A stretch of 64,000 nt of DNA from an uncultured Pelagibacteraceae bacterium (GCA_902569975.1 CACFWD010000005.1:1-64000), one strand, 5' to 3'. Numbered from the stretch's first letter, positions 53,528 to 63,083 are shown. A program made the numbers and translations. The notes: generated by a model not told the origin, from the sequence alone.

Positions 53528-54040
53528 ATGTTTTACGATTTAAAAGATAAAAAACCAAAAAACTCTGGCGAAAATTGGGTAGCTCCAAATGCAACAATAA
53601 TAGGCGATGTTACTTTAGAGAAGAACTCTAGTATTTGGTTTAATGCAACTTTAAGAGGAGATATTGAAAATATTCATATAGGCGAAGGTTCAAATGTTCA
53701 AGATGGAAGTGTATTACATACAGATCCTGGCTATCCTTTAAGGATAGGAAAAAATGTTACTGTTGGACATATGGTTATGCTTCATGGATGCACTATAGGT
53801 GATAACAGTTTAATTGGTATAGGAGCTGTAATTCTTAATAATGCGAAGATTGGAAAAAATTGTATCATAGGTGCAAAAGCTTTAATTACAGAAAATAAAG
53901 ACATACCCGATAATTCTCTTGTAATTGGATCACCAGGTAAAGTTGTAAGAGAAGTATCAGAGGAAGAAAAAAAAGCAGTTTTTGAAAATACAAAACATTA
54001 TCAAGATAATTGGAAAAAATACTCAAAATCTATATTTTAA
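53528..54040 (+). CDS. gamma-carbonic-anhydrase-family hexapeptide protein
   Basis: A 170-residue left-handed beta-helix protein of the YrdA/PaaY/gamma-carbonic-anhydrase group. [51 protein letters not shown] has three His at the usual metal-binding spacing. It forms trimers in known members. Zinc-dependent activity is possible but not certain since many relatives are not carbonic anhydrases. It is only 20 nt from the redoxin gene and 9 nt before a methyltransferase gene. Confidence 0.88.
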   Translation: MFYDLKDKKPKNSGENWVAPNATIIGDVTLEKNSSIWFNATLRGDIENIHIGEGSNVQDGSVLHTDPGYPLRIGKNVTVGHMVMLHGCTIGDNSLIGIGAVILNNAKIGKNCIIGAKALITENKDIPDNSLVIGSPGKVVREVSEEEKKAVFENTKHYQDNWKKYSKSIF

Positions 54041-54049
54041 AATTTTTTA

Positions 54050-54862
54050 ATGTCATCAATGCAAAATCTCTCTTCGATAGCAGACTTTTATAAAACAGAT
54101 AAATATGAACACGGCTATACAAAAGTTTATGAAAAATATTTTGATAATATCAGAGATCAAAAATTAAAAATTCTTGAAATAGGAATTGCAGATGGAAAAT
54201 CCTTGTTAATGTGGTCAGATTATTTTCAAAATTCGACTATTATTGGTATTGATATTCATAAAATTGATATTCAAAAAAAAAAATTAGATAGAAATAATAT
54301 TAAAGTTCACCAAGGATCACAAAGTGATGAAAAATTTATTGATGAGATTATTAGTGAATATGGGAGCTTCGATGTCATAATTGATGATGGAAGTCATTTA
54401 AAAAAAGACGTTATAAAAAGCTTTCACTTGCTTTTTCCTCATTTAAATGATGATGGTTTATATGTGGTTGAAGATATTCAAACAAGCTACAACCACTTTT
54501 TTGGTGGGAATCCTTTTGATTTGAAATATTCAAACTCACATATGAATTTTTTTAAACATTTAACTGATAGACTTAATTATCAAGAAATAGCAAATCCATT
54601 TTATGTTGGGAATAAATATGATGCTAAAATTACAAATATTTCTTTTTACCACAATCTAGTTTTTGTAAGAAAAGGAGTGAATGATAAATTAAGTAAAGAG
54701 GTGATTAACCACTCTTATGAAGATATGAAGTTTAGTGAAAAATCTTCACGAACTGGTAATTCATTTAAATATTATTTAAAGTACAAAATTTTCTATAAAA
54801 TCTTCACATTAGTTTTTTTGATATTTACTATGATAAAGAGGATATTGTTGTTAAGATTTTAA
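54050..54862 (+). CDS. SAM-dependent methyltransferase-like protein, paralogue 2
   Basis: A 270-residue class I methyltransferase fold. LKILEIGIADGKSLLMWSDYF is the SAM-binding region near residue 40, IIGIDIHKIDIQ the second motif, and FDVIIDDGSHLKKDV an acidic block near residue 108; then LYVVEDIQTSYN. The C-terminus carries a hydrophobic stretch (about residues 248-268) that may anchor it to the membrane. It resembles the 273-residue protein at 35955; both belong to the macrocin-O-methyltransferase/CmcI-like group. Confidence 0.75.
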   Translation: MSSMQNLSSIADFYKTDKYEHGYTKVYEKYFDNIRDQKLKILEIGIADGKSLLMWSDYFQNSTIIGIDIHKIDIQKKKLDRNNIKVHQGSQSDEKFIDEIISEYGSFDVIIDDGSHLKKDVIKSFHLLFPHLNDDGLYVVEDIQTSYNHFFGGNPFDLKYSNSHMNFFKHLTDRLNYQEIANPFYVGNKYDAKITNISFYHNLVFVRKGVNDKLSKEVINHSYEDMKFSEKSSRTGNSFKYYLKYKIFYKIFTLVFLIFTMIKRILLLRF

Positions 54863-54887
54863 AGGGCGTTCTGTTGACAGGTGCCCT
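54863..54887. terminator. hairpin between convergent genes
   Basis: AGGGC and GCCCT flank an inner CTG/CAG pair (54863-54887), giving a stem with small bulges right after the plus-strand stop and before the minus-strand stop at 54902. No long U run is present on either strand; on the minus strand TTT follows. It may serve both genes as a weak bidirectional terminator. Confidence 0.4.
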
Positions 54888-54901
54888 AAACCCCAAATAA
54901 T

Positions 54902-55108
54902 TTATCCTTTAAATAATTCTAAAGCTTTATTTAATAACTCTTCTGACTTAGCATGATCGCCACTTTTATGTGCATTCATACCTGCATCTCTTAATTCTTG
55001 AGCCTCTGCAATTTTGGCATCAATTTTTTTTGCCATCATTGGACAAGAACCTGCAAATGCAGAACCAGAAAATAGAATTATAAAAGTTAATGTTAAAAAA
55101 TTTTTCAT
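54902..55108 (-). CDS. small exported helical protein
   Basis: A 68-residue protein with a signal peptide (MKNFLTLTFIILFSGSAFA, cut near residue 19). The mature 49 residues are helical, with SCPMMAKKIDAKIAEAQELR and KSGDHAKSEELLNKALELF, one Cys near the new N-terminus and a few Met and His; this could be a small metal-binding or chaperone-like protein, which is a guess. It lies 13 nt after the 40-residue membrane protein and is on the same strand. Confidence 0.55.
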   Translation of the reverse strand: MKNFLTLTFIILFSGSAFAGSCPMMAKKIDAKIAEAQELRDAGMNAHKSGDHAKSEELLNKALELFKG

Positions 55109-55121
55109 AATTTTACTTTTG

Positions 55122-55244
55122 TTAAAATCCCATATTTGACCAATTATCTTTGTCGTTATACCTTTCTAGTTCTTTTTTTGTAACAGGCCTAAAAAGTACA
55201 AAACCAACTACAATTGCTAAAATTACTAGAATTATTGTCTCCAT
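55122..55244 (-). CDS. tiny single-helix membrane protein
   Basis: A 40-residue reading frame from ATG 55244: METIILVILAIVVGFVLFRP forms one transmembrane helix, followed by a charged tail (VTKKELERYNDKDNWSNM). It is too short for ordinary gene finders, but codon use is normal, there is no overlap with a larger gene, and it lies between the PNPOx gene and the small exported protein on the same strand. No ribosome binding site of note precedes it. Confidence 0.5.
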   Translation of the reverse strand: METIILVILAIVVGFVLFRPVTKKELERYNDKDNWSNMGF

Positions 55245-55324
55245 AAGATTTATATAATTTATAAATTTTTTTTAACACTGCGATATTTAGACTTATTACT
55301 TATAATAATTATTGAATTCATTTG

Positions 55325-55924
55325 CTATGGAACTAGCCAAGCATTTTTATTGGTCTCTAAATCAAATTTAGCTCTTCGATGTCCTTTAGCTGCAAGATAA
55401 AGCCATTCAATAGATTTAATCTTACATTTAATAACAGTAAAGTTTTTATATCCTTCTTCGCTTTGTTCCATGGTGTAATCAAAATCTTCTAATTTAGATA
55501 TCATCCCAGAGGTTGGATTTTCTGATGCAGTTCCTGGTGGACTATCAGTTAAATAACATCTCCTGCTTATATGTTGAGTTTTTTTCCAAGACATTTCTGT
55601 TGTAGAATTTTGATTATTAACTTCACATTCTACTTTTACTCTTAATTGTATCTTTTCTTCTTTGTCATAGAAAACTAGAGAAGCATTCTTATTTTTCTTA
55701 AGAATATCTACTTTTGGAGATCTTAAATCAGTATGAAATTGTAACAGATTATTTGCTCTATCTGATTTTCTTAGAACAACAATTCTACCATCAACTTCAT
55801 CTTGATGAGCACATATAAAGACTGGTATTCTGAATGGTGAACTTCTGTTAGTTACTGCATCATCCAGCATAGACCAGTACTTATTCTGAATTTCTTCTAG
55901 ATTTTCATAGTATGCTGGCTGCAT
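55325..55924 (-). CDS. pyridoxamine 5'-phosphate oxidase-family flavoprotein
   Basis: A 199-residue split-barrel protein of the PNPOx/FMN-binding class: GRIVVLRKSDRANNLLQFHTDLRSPKV is the FMN-site region, RVKVECEV a central strand, and the end IEWLYLAAKGHRRAKFDL resembles PNPOx-like oxidases. It is unlikely to be the true PdxH because the N-terminal substrate loop is not typical. It is 3 nt downstream of the beta-hydroxyacid dehydrogenase gene and on the same strand. Confidence 0.75.
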   Translation of the reverse strand: MQPAYYENLEEIQNKYWSMLDDAVTNRSSPFRIPVFICAHQDEVDGRIVVLRKSDRANNLLQFHTDLRSPKVDILKKNKNASLVFYDKEEKIQLRVKVECEVNNQNSTTEMSWKKTQHISRRCYLTDSPPGTASENPTSGMISKLEDFDYTMEQSEEGYKNFTVIKCKIKSIEWLYLAAKGHRRAKFDLETNKNAWLVP

Positions 55925-55927
55925 ACA

Positions 55928-56797
55928 TTACTTTCTAAATCTTTTGATTAAACTTGAAGTATCCCAACGATTTCCACCTAGACCTTGAACTTCTCCATAA
56001 AATTTATCAACAAGCTCTGTGACAGGTAATAGTGAACCATTATTTTTTGCTTCATCCATTGCTATCTTTAAATCTTTTCTCATCCAGTCAACTGCAAAAC
56101 CAAAATCAAATTTATCATCTATCATTGTTTTGTATCTATTTTCCATTTGCCAAGATTGAGCAGCTCCTTTTGAGATTACCTCAATAACATCTTCCATGTT
56201 TAATCCAGCTTTCATTCCAAAATTTATTCCTTCAGACAATCCTTGAACAAGTCCTGCTATACAAATTTGATTAACCATCTTAGCTAATTGTCCACAACCA
56301 GCTTTACCAAGTAGTTTCATTTTCTTACTGTAGCAATCAATTTTGTCTTTTGCTTTATCAAAGTCTGCTTGGTCTCCACCAATCATCACTGTTAGGGCAC
56401 CGTTTTCTGCACCAGCTTGACCACCAGACACAGGAGCATCTAATGCACCAAATCCATTTTTCTTAGCATATTCATAAATTTCTCTAGCAATTGTTGCTGA
56501 TGCTGTGGTGTTATCAATATATATTGCATCTTTTTTTATTGTTTTAAATGCACCATTGTCACCAAAAGTAACTTCTCTTAAATCATTATCGTTACCAACA
56601 CATGTAAAGACATACTCTGCATCTTTTGCAGCCTCAGCAGGAGTTTCTGCCATTTTACCTTTGTATTCTTTAATCCATTTTTCTGCTTTAGACTTTGTTC
56701 TGTTAAAAACAGTTACATTATGTCCACCTTTTGATATATAACCGGCCATTGGATAACCCATGACACCAAGTCCTATGAAAGCAACATTACAACTCAT
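55928..56797 (-). CDS. beta-hydroxyacid dehydrogenase (3-hydroxyisobutyrate dehydrogenase family)
   Basis: A 289-residue NAD(P)-dependent enzyme. The NAD motif IGLGVMGYPMAGYISKGGHNVTVFNRT is at the N-terminus, the substrate loop APVSGGQAGAENGALTVMIGG near residue 120 and the catalytic Lys in LAKMVNQICIAG near 175 fit this family (MmsB, GarR, GlxR). Candidates for substrate are 3-hydroxyisobutyrate, tartronate semialdehyde or glyoxylate. It is 9 nt from the divergent MFS transporter start. Confidence 0.85.
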   Translation of the reverse strand: MSCNVAFIGLGVMGYPMAGYISKGGHNVTVFNRTKSKAEKWIKEYKGKMAETPAEAAKDAEYVFTCVGNDNDLREVTFGDNGAFKTIKKDAIYIDNTTASATIAREIYEYAKKNGFGALDAPVSGGQAGAENGALTVMIGGDQADFDKAKDKIDCYSKKMKLLGKAGCGQLAKMVNQICIAGLVQGLSEGINFGMKAGLNMEDVIEVISKGAAQSWQMENRYKTMIDDKFDFGFAVDWMRKDLKIAMDEAKNNGSLLPVTELVDKFYGEVQGLGGNRWDTSSLIKRFRK

Positions 56798-56805
56798 AAT
56801 TTTTT

Positions 56806-58008
56806 ATGTTTAATAATTTAAGTTTAAAAGTAATTTTATTCGGATTTATCTTTACATTTTTTTCTAGCTTTGGACAGAGTTTTTTTCTTGGTTTATTTAA
56901 TTCTAGTATTAGAGATGCTTTAACAATTACACATGGACAATTTGGCTCAATATATGCATCAGCTACTCTATTAAGTAGCATTGTTTTAGTTTGGATTGGA
57001 AAAAAAATTGATGATGTAAATATATTAAAGTTTGCATCTTATGTAATAATTTTTCTATCTGTTTCTTGTTTTGTATTTTCAAAAATTTCATCTGTAATTT
57101 TTTTATTTATAGGTATTTTTTTAATGCGTTTAGCTGGACAAGGATTATCAAGTCATACCGCAACTACAACTATATCTCGTTTTTTTGAAAAAAATAGAGG
57201 AAGGGCTTTAAGCACAGGTTGGTTAGGATTGTCGTTGGCTGAATTTACGATGCCAGTTTTAATTGTTTTTTTATTAACTTTTATAGAATGGAGAGATATT
57301 TGGGTTTCAATTTCTATTTTAGTGATACTTGTTTTACCTGTTGCAACTTTTATTTTAGTAAAAGAGGTTAAACTTGATACTAGAGAGGAATCAAAGATAG
57401 ATGAGAACAATAAAATCAAACAATGGAAAAGAATAGAAGTTTTAAAAGATTATAGATTTTATATAATATGTATGACCATGTTGGCTATGCCATGGATTGC
57501 TACTGGATCTTTTGTTTATCAATCATTTATATCTTCATCCAAAGAATGGGGTCCTTATGTGATTGCACAGTCATTTATGGCTTATTCAATTTTATCGGTA
57601 ATTACTCTTTTTATTTCAGGTTTTTTAATTGATAAATTTTCCAGTAGAAAATTACTTATCTACATGAATATCCCTCTTTTTTTTGGAACTATAGTTATTT
57701 ACTACTTTGACGCTTCTTTATATTCATTTGTATTTTTTGGTTTACTTGGGATGACTAATGGGCTTGCGAATGTATTAGGCTCTTCAACTTGGGCTGAGAT
57801 TTATGGTGTTAAATATATTGGATCTATAAAAGCACTTACTACAGCACTAATGGTATTTTCAACTGCTTTTGGCACTGCTTTATTTGGCTTTTTAATTGAT
57901 ACTGGTTTTTCAATTGAACAAATAGCTGTGATTTCAGGGACATATATTTTTGGCTCTATTATTCTTCTTTATTTAATTAAAAATAAGCTAAATCCCCATT
58001 ATTTATAA
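56806..58008 (+). CDS. MFS transporter
   Basis: A 400-residue major-facilitator protein with about 12 helices. Between helices two and three, VWIGKKIDDVN represents the usual motif A-like loop, and RFFEKNRGRALSTGWLGLSLAEF resembles the organic-anion (OxlT/OFA-like) group; the mid-loop is charged (KEVKLDTREESKIDENNKIK). Substrate unknown; adjacency to the beta-hydroxyacid dehydrogenase hints at a hydroxy or keto acid. It starts 9 nt from that divergent gene. Confidence 0.8.
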   Translation: MFNNLSLKVILFGFIFTFFSSFGQSFFLGLFNSSIRDALTITHGQFGSIYASATLLSSIVLVWIGKKIDDVNILKFASYVIIFLSVSCFVFSKISSVIFLFIGIFLMRLAGQGLSSHTATTTISRFFEKNRGRALSTGWLGLSLAEFTMPVLIVFLLTFIEWRDIWVSISILVILVLPVATFILVKEVKLDTREESKIDENNKIKQWKRIEVLKDYRFYIICMTMLAMPWIATGSFVYQSFISSSKEWGPYVIAQSFMAYSILSVITLFISGFLIDKFSSRKLLIYMNIPLFFGTIVIYYFDASLYSFVFFGLLGMTNGLANVLGSSTWAEIYGVKYIGSIKALTTALMVFSTAFGTALFGFLIDTGFSIEQIAVISGTYIFGSIILLYLIKNKLNPHYL

Positions 58009-58051
58009 AATAGACCTTGATTTTTAAAGTCTCACTGTGTAGATACTCCGC

Positions 58052-58579
58052 ATGGCTAGAGTTACTGTAGAAGATTGTGTAGATAAAGTAGATAGTCCCT
58101 ATGAATTAGTTCTTGTTGCTAAAGAAAGAGCCACTCAATTAAATTCTGGTATAGAACCCACTCTTGAGAGAGATAATGACAAGAATACAGTAATTGCATT
58201 AAGAGAAATTGCTGAAGATAAAATTAAAGTTCCAGATTTAACTGAAAGTGCTGTTTATAAGTTAAGAAAACACGTTGAACAGGTAGATGATGGTGCTGAA
58301 GACGACGAAGAGATAGGTGACGATTTTGAAAGTTTATATAAAGGTGAAATATCAAAAAGCGGGACACCAATTCTTCCATCAAAAAGAGCTAGGAAATCAC
58401 CAGAAAAAATTCAAGTATCTAAAGAAGATTTAGCAGAATTATCTGAAACAGCTCAACCAACTGTAGAGGATACCGTGTCGGATGAGCCTCGAACTGATGA
58501 AGATGTTTCTCTAGATCAAATTTCCAAGTCAGAAGAGCAAATTACAGAAGCTAACTCTGAAGAAACAGATTCGAATTAA
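58052..58579 (+). CDS. rpoZ: RNA polymerase omega subunit with acidic tail
   Basis: A 175-residue protein. Residues 1-70 are omega: [30 protein letters not shown], then [18 protein letters not shown], the typical helices that fold over beta-prime. The remaining 100 residues are low-complexity and very acidic ([35 protein letters not shown]). Standard omega is about 90 residues in E. coli and up to 130-140 in other alphaproteobacteria, so this tail is longer than most. It converges with the CoA-transferase gene by 4 nt. Confidence 0.92.
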   Translation: MARVTVEDCVDKVDSPYELVLVAKERATQLNSGIEPTLERDNDKNTVIALREIAEDKIKVPDLTESAVYKLRKHVEQVDDGAEDDEEIGDDFESLYKGEISKSGTPILPSKRARKSPEKIQVSKEDLAELSETAQPTVEDTVSDEPRTDEDVSLDQISKSEEQITEANSEETDSN

Positions 58580-59718
58580 TTAAATTCTTTTAAAATTTTC
58601 TCTCTGTGCTCATCTAAATCTGGGATATCACCTCTGGTTTTTTCATCTTCATAAGCTGACATTTTTATTGGATTACCAGCTAATTTAAAATCTCCAATAA
58701 CTTTATGATAAGCTTTAACAATCATATTTCTTGAATTTATTTGAGGATTTTCAACAGCTTCTTTAATATTAAATATTGGACCACAAGGAATTTTTTTCTT
58801 TTCCATATCCTTGACCCATTCATTAGTTTTTCTTAAAGATAATTTATTTTCTAAGATTTTTTTAAGTTCATCCATATTTTGGGCTCTTGATGAATTATCA
58901 GAAAATTTTGGATCTTGAATTAATCCTGGTAATTCTAAAAGAGTACAAAGTTTTTCAAACAGTTTGTCGTTACCAGCAGCAATAATTATATAGCTATCCT
59001 GAGTTTTAAAAGCCTCAAATGGTGCAATCGAAGGATGTCGTGATCCCATTGGCTTTGGGATTTCATTTTTTGCCAGATATCGAGCTATAGCATTTTCTAA
59101 AATTGCTATTTGACAATCAAGCATTGAAACATCTATGTACATTCCTTTACCAGTTTTTTGTCTATCATAGAGAGCAGCATTAATTCCAATAGCTGTAAAT
59201 AAACCAGCAGTTATGTCTCCAATTGATGTTCCAACTCTAGTTGGCTCAGAATTAGGTTGTCCAGTTACACTCATTAAACCACCCATACCTTGTACAACCA
59301 TATCGTAAGCAGGCAATTCTTTTAGAGGACCTGTTTGCCCAAATCCTGAAGCAGATGCATAAATTAATTTAGGATATTTTTTATTTACATCTTTCCAACC
59401 GTAACCCCATTTTTCTAAAGTACCTGGTTTGAAATTTTCAACCAAAATATCTGCTCTAGATAAAATTTTATCAAAAATTTTTTTATCATCCTTATTTTTT
59501 AGATTCAGTGCAATACTTTCTTTACCTCTATTCAATGACATAAAATAGGCTGAGTAATCTTTAATGAATGGTCCAAACTTTCTGGAATCATCACCAATCT
59601 CTGGGGCTTCAACTTTAATTACCCTTGCACCAAGATCTGACAGTATCATTGTACAGTAAGGACCAACCAATACTCTTGTTAAATCAACTACTAGTAGGTT
59701 TTTTAACGGTCCATCCAT
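58576..59718 (-). CDS. CaiB/BaiF-family CoA-transferase (class III)
   Basis: A 380-residue family III CoA-transferase. [29 protein letters not shown] opens the protein, followed by the catalytic Asp region [18 protein letters not shown] near residue 160 and [16 protein letters not shown]. Family members move CoA between carboxylic acids such as carnitine, formate/oxalate or mesaconate; the substrate is not evident. It ends inside the last bases of rpoZ on the opposite strand and is divergent from the truncated ABC ATPase. Confidence 0.85.
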   Translation of the reverse strand: MDGPLKNLLVVDLTRVLVGPYCTMILSDLGARVIKVEAPEIGDDSRKFGPFIKDYSAYFMSLNRGKESIALNLKNKDDKKIFDKILSRADILVENFKPGTLEKWGYGWKDVNKKYPKLIYASASGFGQTGPLKELPAYDMVVQGMGGLMSVTGQPNSEPTRVGTSIGDITAGLFTAIGINAALYDRQKTGKGMYIDVSMLDCQIAILENAIARYLAKNEIPKPMGSRHPSIAPFEAFKTQDSYIIIAAGNDKLFEKLCTLLELPGLIQDPKFSDNSSRAQNMDELKKILENKLSLRKTNEWVKDMEKKKIPCGPIFNIKEAVENPQINSRNMIVKAYHKVIGDFKLAGNPIKMSAYEDEKTRGDIPDLDEHREKILKEFN

Positions 59719-59782
59719 AATTTCTATCTAATTTGAGTTATTGTCGACTTGACTCTTATTAATAAGTTCACTTCTTCATAAA

Positions 59783-60271
59783 ATGAACTTTATTTCACCA
59801 TACATAGAATTGCCTAAAAAACTTAAAGTTAAACAAAATTTAATTGTTTACGGTAAATTATATAATGTTCAAAATTTAAATGACCGAATAGATTACCTCA
59901 CAAATAAACTTAGATTAAAAGATCTTTTAAACAAAATTACTGGAGAGCTTTCTTCCGGACAAAAAAATAGAGTAAGTCTTGCTAAAGCTTTAATAAATGA
60001 TCCAACTGTACTTCTGTTAGATGAACCTACTGCTTCCTTAGATCCTGAAACAGGTGATTTTGTAAGATCTTTTCTAGAGGAATATAAAAAGGAAAAAAAA
60101 ATATCAGTTTTACTTGCATCACATAATATGGAAGAGGTGAAAAGATTATGTAGTTCTGTTCTAATGATGAAGGATGGTTTGATAGTAGATAGAGGAACTC
60201 CTGAAGATTTAACTAAAAAATATGGGAGAAAAAATTTAGAAGAAGTATTTTTAGAAATTGTGAGAAAATAA
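59783..60271 (+). CDS. ABC ATPase lacking the Walker A region
   Basis: A 162-residue C-terminal two-thirds of an ABC ATPase. The visible signature LSSGQ at 56-60, Walker B LLLDE at 77-81, D-loop SLD and switch H114 in ASHNMEE are intact, but the protein begins just after the Q-loop (NFISPYIELPKKLKVKQN), so about 70 residues with Walker A are absent. An in-frame stop at 59750-59752 prevents extension. It cannot bind ATP normally by itself. It is 2 nt before an intact ABC-2 permease gene. Confidence 0.8.
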   Translation: MNFISPYIELPKKLKVKQNLIVYGKLYNVQNLNDRIDYLTNKLRLKDLLNKITGELSSGQKNRVSLAKALINDPTVLLLDEPTASLDPETGDFVRSFLEEYKKEKKISVLLASHNMEEVKRLCSSVLMMKDGLIVDRGTPEDLTKKYGRKNLEEVFLEIVRK

Positions 60272-60273
60272 AA

Positions 60274-61065
60274 ATGAATTTAGTTAGAATATATGGCCTT
60301 TTTTTAAGACACTTTTATTTAATAACAAGATCGTTTCCAAGAGTATTAGATTTAATTTATTGGCCCTCAATTCAAATTACTCTTTGGGGATTTATTTCTA
60401 ATTTTTTTGCAGAGCATAGTACTTATTACAGTGGTACAGTAGGAGTTATACTTTCATGCGCAATTCTTTATGATTTTTTATTTAGAACTAGTATTGGGTT
60501 TAATATGTTATTTTTGGAGGAAATTTGGAGTAGAAATTTTACCAACCTATTTATCGCTCCAATGAAAATAAGCGAGATTATTGTGTCCCTAGTGTTTACT
60601 GCATTGATAAGAGCATTAATTGGATTAATCCCGGCAATATTATTAACCTCTCCATTATTTGGTATTTCTTTGTTAAAACTTGGCCTTCCTTTGGCATTTC
60701 TTTTTTTAAGTCTATATTTGTTTGGAATTACACTTGGTCTATTTGTATCAGCAGGTTTATTAAGATTTGGGCCATCTTTTGAAAATATTGCTTGGTCAAC
60801 TATGTTTCTTTTGGCACCGTTTGGTTGCATATATTATCCAGTAGAAATATTACCTGAAATTTTTCAATCAATAGCATATTCACTTCCGTTAGTTTATATA
60901 TTTGAGGAAACAAGGAATATTTTAGTAAATAGCGAAGTAAATTTTGAGAATATCTTAAACGCTCTTTATTTAAATATTTTCTATTTAGTTTTATCAATAT
61001 TTGTATTTTACTATTCTTTTGACAAAGCAAGAGATAAAGGAACTTTAATTAACATTGGAGAATAA
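60274..61065 (+). CDS. ABC-2 type permease
   Basis: A 263-residue membrane protein of the ABC-2 exporter class, with about six hydrophobic helices. PRVLDLIYWPSIQITLWGFIS is the N-terminal amphipathic-plus-TM start typical of these, and FGCIYYPVEILPEIFQSIAYSLPLVYIFEETRNIL is the characteristic C-terminal pattern (cf. NodJ/DrrB). It is usually encoded next to its ATPase, here the shortened 162-residue protein 2 nt upstream. Cargo unknown. Confidence 0.85.
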   Translation: MNLVRIYGLFLRHFYLITRSFPRVLDLIYWPSIQITLWGFISNFFAEHSTYYSGTVGVILSCAILYDFLFRTSIGFNMLFLEEIWSRNFTNLFIAPMKISEIIVSLVFTALIRALIGLIPAILLTSPLFGISLLKLGLPLAFLFLSLYLFGITLGLFVSAGLLRFGPSFENIAWSTMFLLAPFGCIYYPVEILPEIFQSIAYSLPLVYIFEETRNILVNSEVNFENILNALYLNIFYLVLSIFVFYYSFDKARDKGTLINIGE

Positions 61066-61067
61066 AT

Positions 61068-61144
61068 TGGTGCGCCTGCTAGGAGTCGAACCCAGAACCT
61101 CCTGATCCGAAGTCAGGCGCTCTATCCAGTTGAGCTACAAGCGC
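61068..61144 (-). tRNA. tRNA-Arg (TCG)
   Basis: A 77-nt cloverleaf on the minus strand. The acceptor GCGCTTG pairs with CAGGCGC, the D-arm is GCTC...GAGC, the anticodon arm CCTGA CTTCGGA TCAGG gives anticodon TCG (reading CGA), and the T-arm carries GGTTCGACTCC. CCA is encoded. It lies between the ABC-2 permease and rluD. Confidence 0.93.
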
Positions 61145-61167
61145 ATATAGTATTAATATTATATTTT

Positions 61168-62148
61168 ATGGAAAAAAACATTAATTTTATAGTTAAGAAG
61201 AGTGAAAATAATTTAAGAATCGATGTTCTTATTAATAAAAAAGAAAACTTAATTAGTAGGACACGAATTAAAAATTTAATTCTAAAAGAAAAACTGAAAT
61301 TAAATGGTGAGGTTTTGAAAAATCCCTCCAAAAGAGTTATTACAGGTGATAAGATAAATCTATTAGTGTCAGAGCCTGAGAAGACCTCTTTAAAGCCTTA
61401 CAATTTTAAATTAAAGATTGTTTATGAGGATGATGATTTTTTAATAATTGATAAACCAGCTGGAATTATTATGCACCCAGGAGCAGGTAATTACGACAAG
61501 ACAATTGTTAACGCATTAATACATTATGATAAAGAGTCCCTTTCAACTATTGGTGATGAACAAAGGCCGGGTATTGTTCATAGAATTGATAAAAATACAT
61601 CTGGTTTAGTTGTAATTGCAAAAAATAATGAAACTCATGAAAATTTGTCAAAGCAATTTAGTAAACATGCAATAATAAGAGAATACCAACTTTTAATATG
61701 GGGGAAACTTAGACCAAGTTCAGGAAAAATTGATACCCACATTACAAGAAGTTCTAGAAATAGGCAAATTATGGAGGTCAGTCATTCAAAAGGAAAAAGG
61801 GCTATAACAAATTATAAAACAATAGAAATTTTTGAAAATAAAAATATACCAACTTTAAGTCTGGTAGAATGTAAACTAGAAACTGGTAGAACTCATCAAA
61901 TAAGAGTCCACATGAGCTATAAAGGTAATTGTCTTGTTGGTGATGACAAGTACAAAAAAAAATACAAAAAAATTAAAAATGTTGATCTAGATATTCAGAA
62001 AGCAATTGAAGGATTAAGTAGACAGTTTTTACATGCAAAGACATTAGGATTTATTCATCCTAGAACAAATGAGGAAATGATTTTTTCATCAATTTTACCT
62101 ATAGAGCTAAATAATATTTTAAAAATGCTTAGAAATACTAAAGAATAA
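61168..62148 (+). CDS. rluD: RluD-type 23S rRNA pseudouridine synthase
   Basis: A 326-residue enzyme with an N-terminal S4 RNA-binding domain (LRIDVLINKKENLISRTRIK, LKLNGEVLKNPSKRVITGD) and a RluA-family catalytic domain. The catalytic Asp is D141 in HRIDKNTSGLVVI; DKPAGIIMHPGAG and LETGRTHQIRVHM are also conserved. It isomerises U to pseudouridine in helix 69 of 23S rRNA. It lies 41 nt before rpoH, an arrangement shared by many alphaproteobacteria. Confidence 0.92.
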   Translation: MEKNINFIVKKSENNLRIDVLINKKENLISRTRIKNLILKEKLKLNGEVLKNPSKRVITGDKINLLVSEPEKTSLKPYNFKLKIVYEDDDFLIIDKPAGIIMHPGAGNYDKTIVNALIHYDKESLSTIGDEQRPGIVHRIDKNTSGLVVIAKNNETHENLSKQFSKHAIIREYQLLIWGKLRPSSGKIDTHITRSSRNRQIMEVSHSKGKRAITNYKTIEIFENKNIPTLSLVECKLETGRTHQIRVHMSYKGNCLVGDDKYKKKYKKIKNVDLDIQKAIEGLSRQFLHAKTLGFIHPRTNEEMIFSSILPIELNNILKMLRNTKE

Positions 62149-62189
62149 ATTATTGAAAATTCAGAAAAATTAATTAAATAAATCCTGCT

Positions 62190-63083
62190 ATGAGTAATGT
62201 AACATATAATAATGTACCAGCACTCTCCAACGAAGGAGGTCTATCGGCTTATTTGGAACAGATAAAAAAGTTTCCAATGCTTGATGCAGAAGAGGAATAT
62301 ATGCTAGCAAAAAATTGGAAAACGAATGGAAATATTAAAGCAGCAGAAAAACTGGTTACTAGCCACCTAAGGTTAGTTGCAAAAATAGCAATGGGATACA
62401 AAGGGTATGGCCTACCAGTAAATGAAATGATTTCTGAGGGAAATGTTGGTCTTATGCAAGCCGTAAAAAAGTTTGAACCTGAAAAAGGTTTTAGACTCGC
62501 TACATATGCGATGTGGTGGATCAAAGCTTCAATACAAGAATATATTTTAAGATCTTGGAGTTTAGTAAAAATTGGTACTACAACTGCCCAAAAAAAATTA
62601 TTTTTTAATTTAAAAAAACTCAAAAATCAAATTGCACCTCAATCTGAAGGTGATCTTAGAAATGAACATGTTAATGAAATAGCTAATAAACTTGATGTGG
62701 GTAAAGATGAAGTTATTTCAATGAATAGAAGATTATCTGGTAAAGAATTTTCTTTAAATGTTCAAGTTGGTGAAGATGGTGATGAATGGCAAGATTGGTT
62801 GGTTGATAAAGAATTGGACCATGAACTTAAATTTGCACATCAGGAGGAAATGAGACAGAGAAAAGATTTACTTAAAAATTCAATTAAAGTCTTAAATCAG
62901 AGAGAAAAAGAAATACTTCATCACAGAAGATTAAACGATAATCCAACTACCTTAGATGATTTAAGTAAAAAATATAAAATAAGTAGAGAGAGAGTAAGAC
63001 AAATTGAGAATAAAGCTTTTGAAAAACTTCAAAAGCATATGTTGTTACTGGCCAAATCAAAAAACCTTTTACCTGTTAATTAA
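62190..63083 (+). CDS. rpoH: heat-shock sigma factor RpoH (sigma-32)
   Basis: A 297-residue sigma-70-family factor. The RpoH box [10 protein letters not shown] near residue 135, the region 2 core [36 protein letters not shown] and region 4 helix-turn-helix ([26 protein letters not shown]) are intact. It directs transcription of heat-shock genes. Its stop and the stop of purA overlap by 4 nt, with the two genes convergent. Confidence 0.95.
   Translation: MSNVTYNNVPALSNEGGLSAYLEQIKKFPMLDAEEEYMLAKNWKTNGNIKAAEKLVTSHLRLVAKIAMGYKGYGLPVNEMISEGNVGLMQAVKKFEPEKGFRLATYAMWWIKASIQEYILRSWSLVKIGTTTAQKKLFFNLKKLKNQIAPQSEGDLRNEHVNEIANKLDVGKDEVISMNRRLSGKEFSLNVQVGEDGDEWQDWLVDKELDHELKFAHQEEMRQRKDLLKNSIKVLNQREKEILHHRRLNDNPTTLDDLSKKYKISRERVRQIENKAFEKLQKHMLLLAKSKNLLPVN

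Noticed and set aside
59719-59782. Possible missing Walker A segment upstream of the short ABC ATPase
   Set aside because: An in-frame TGA at 59750 and the divergent CoA-transferase start leave no room; no GxxGxGK(S/T) reading was found.
60468-60830. Minus-strand frame inside the ABC-2 permease
   Set aside because: Antisense to a membrane protein, no coding support.
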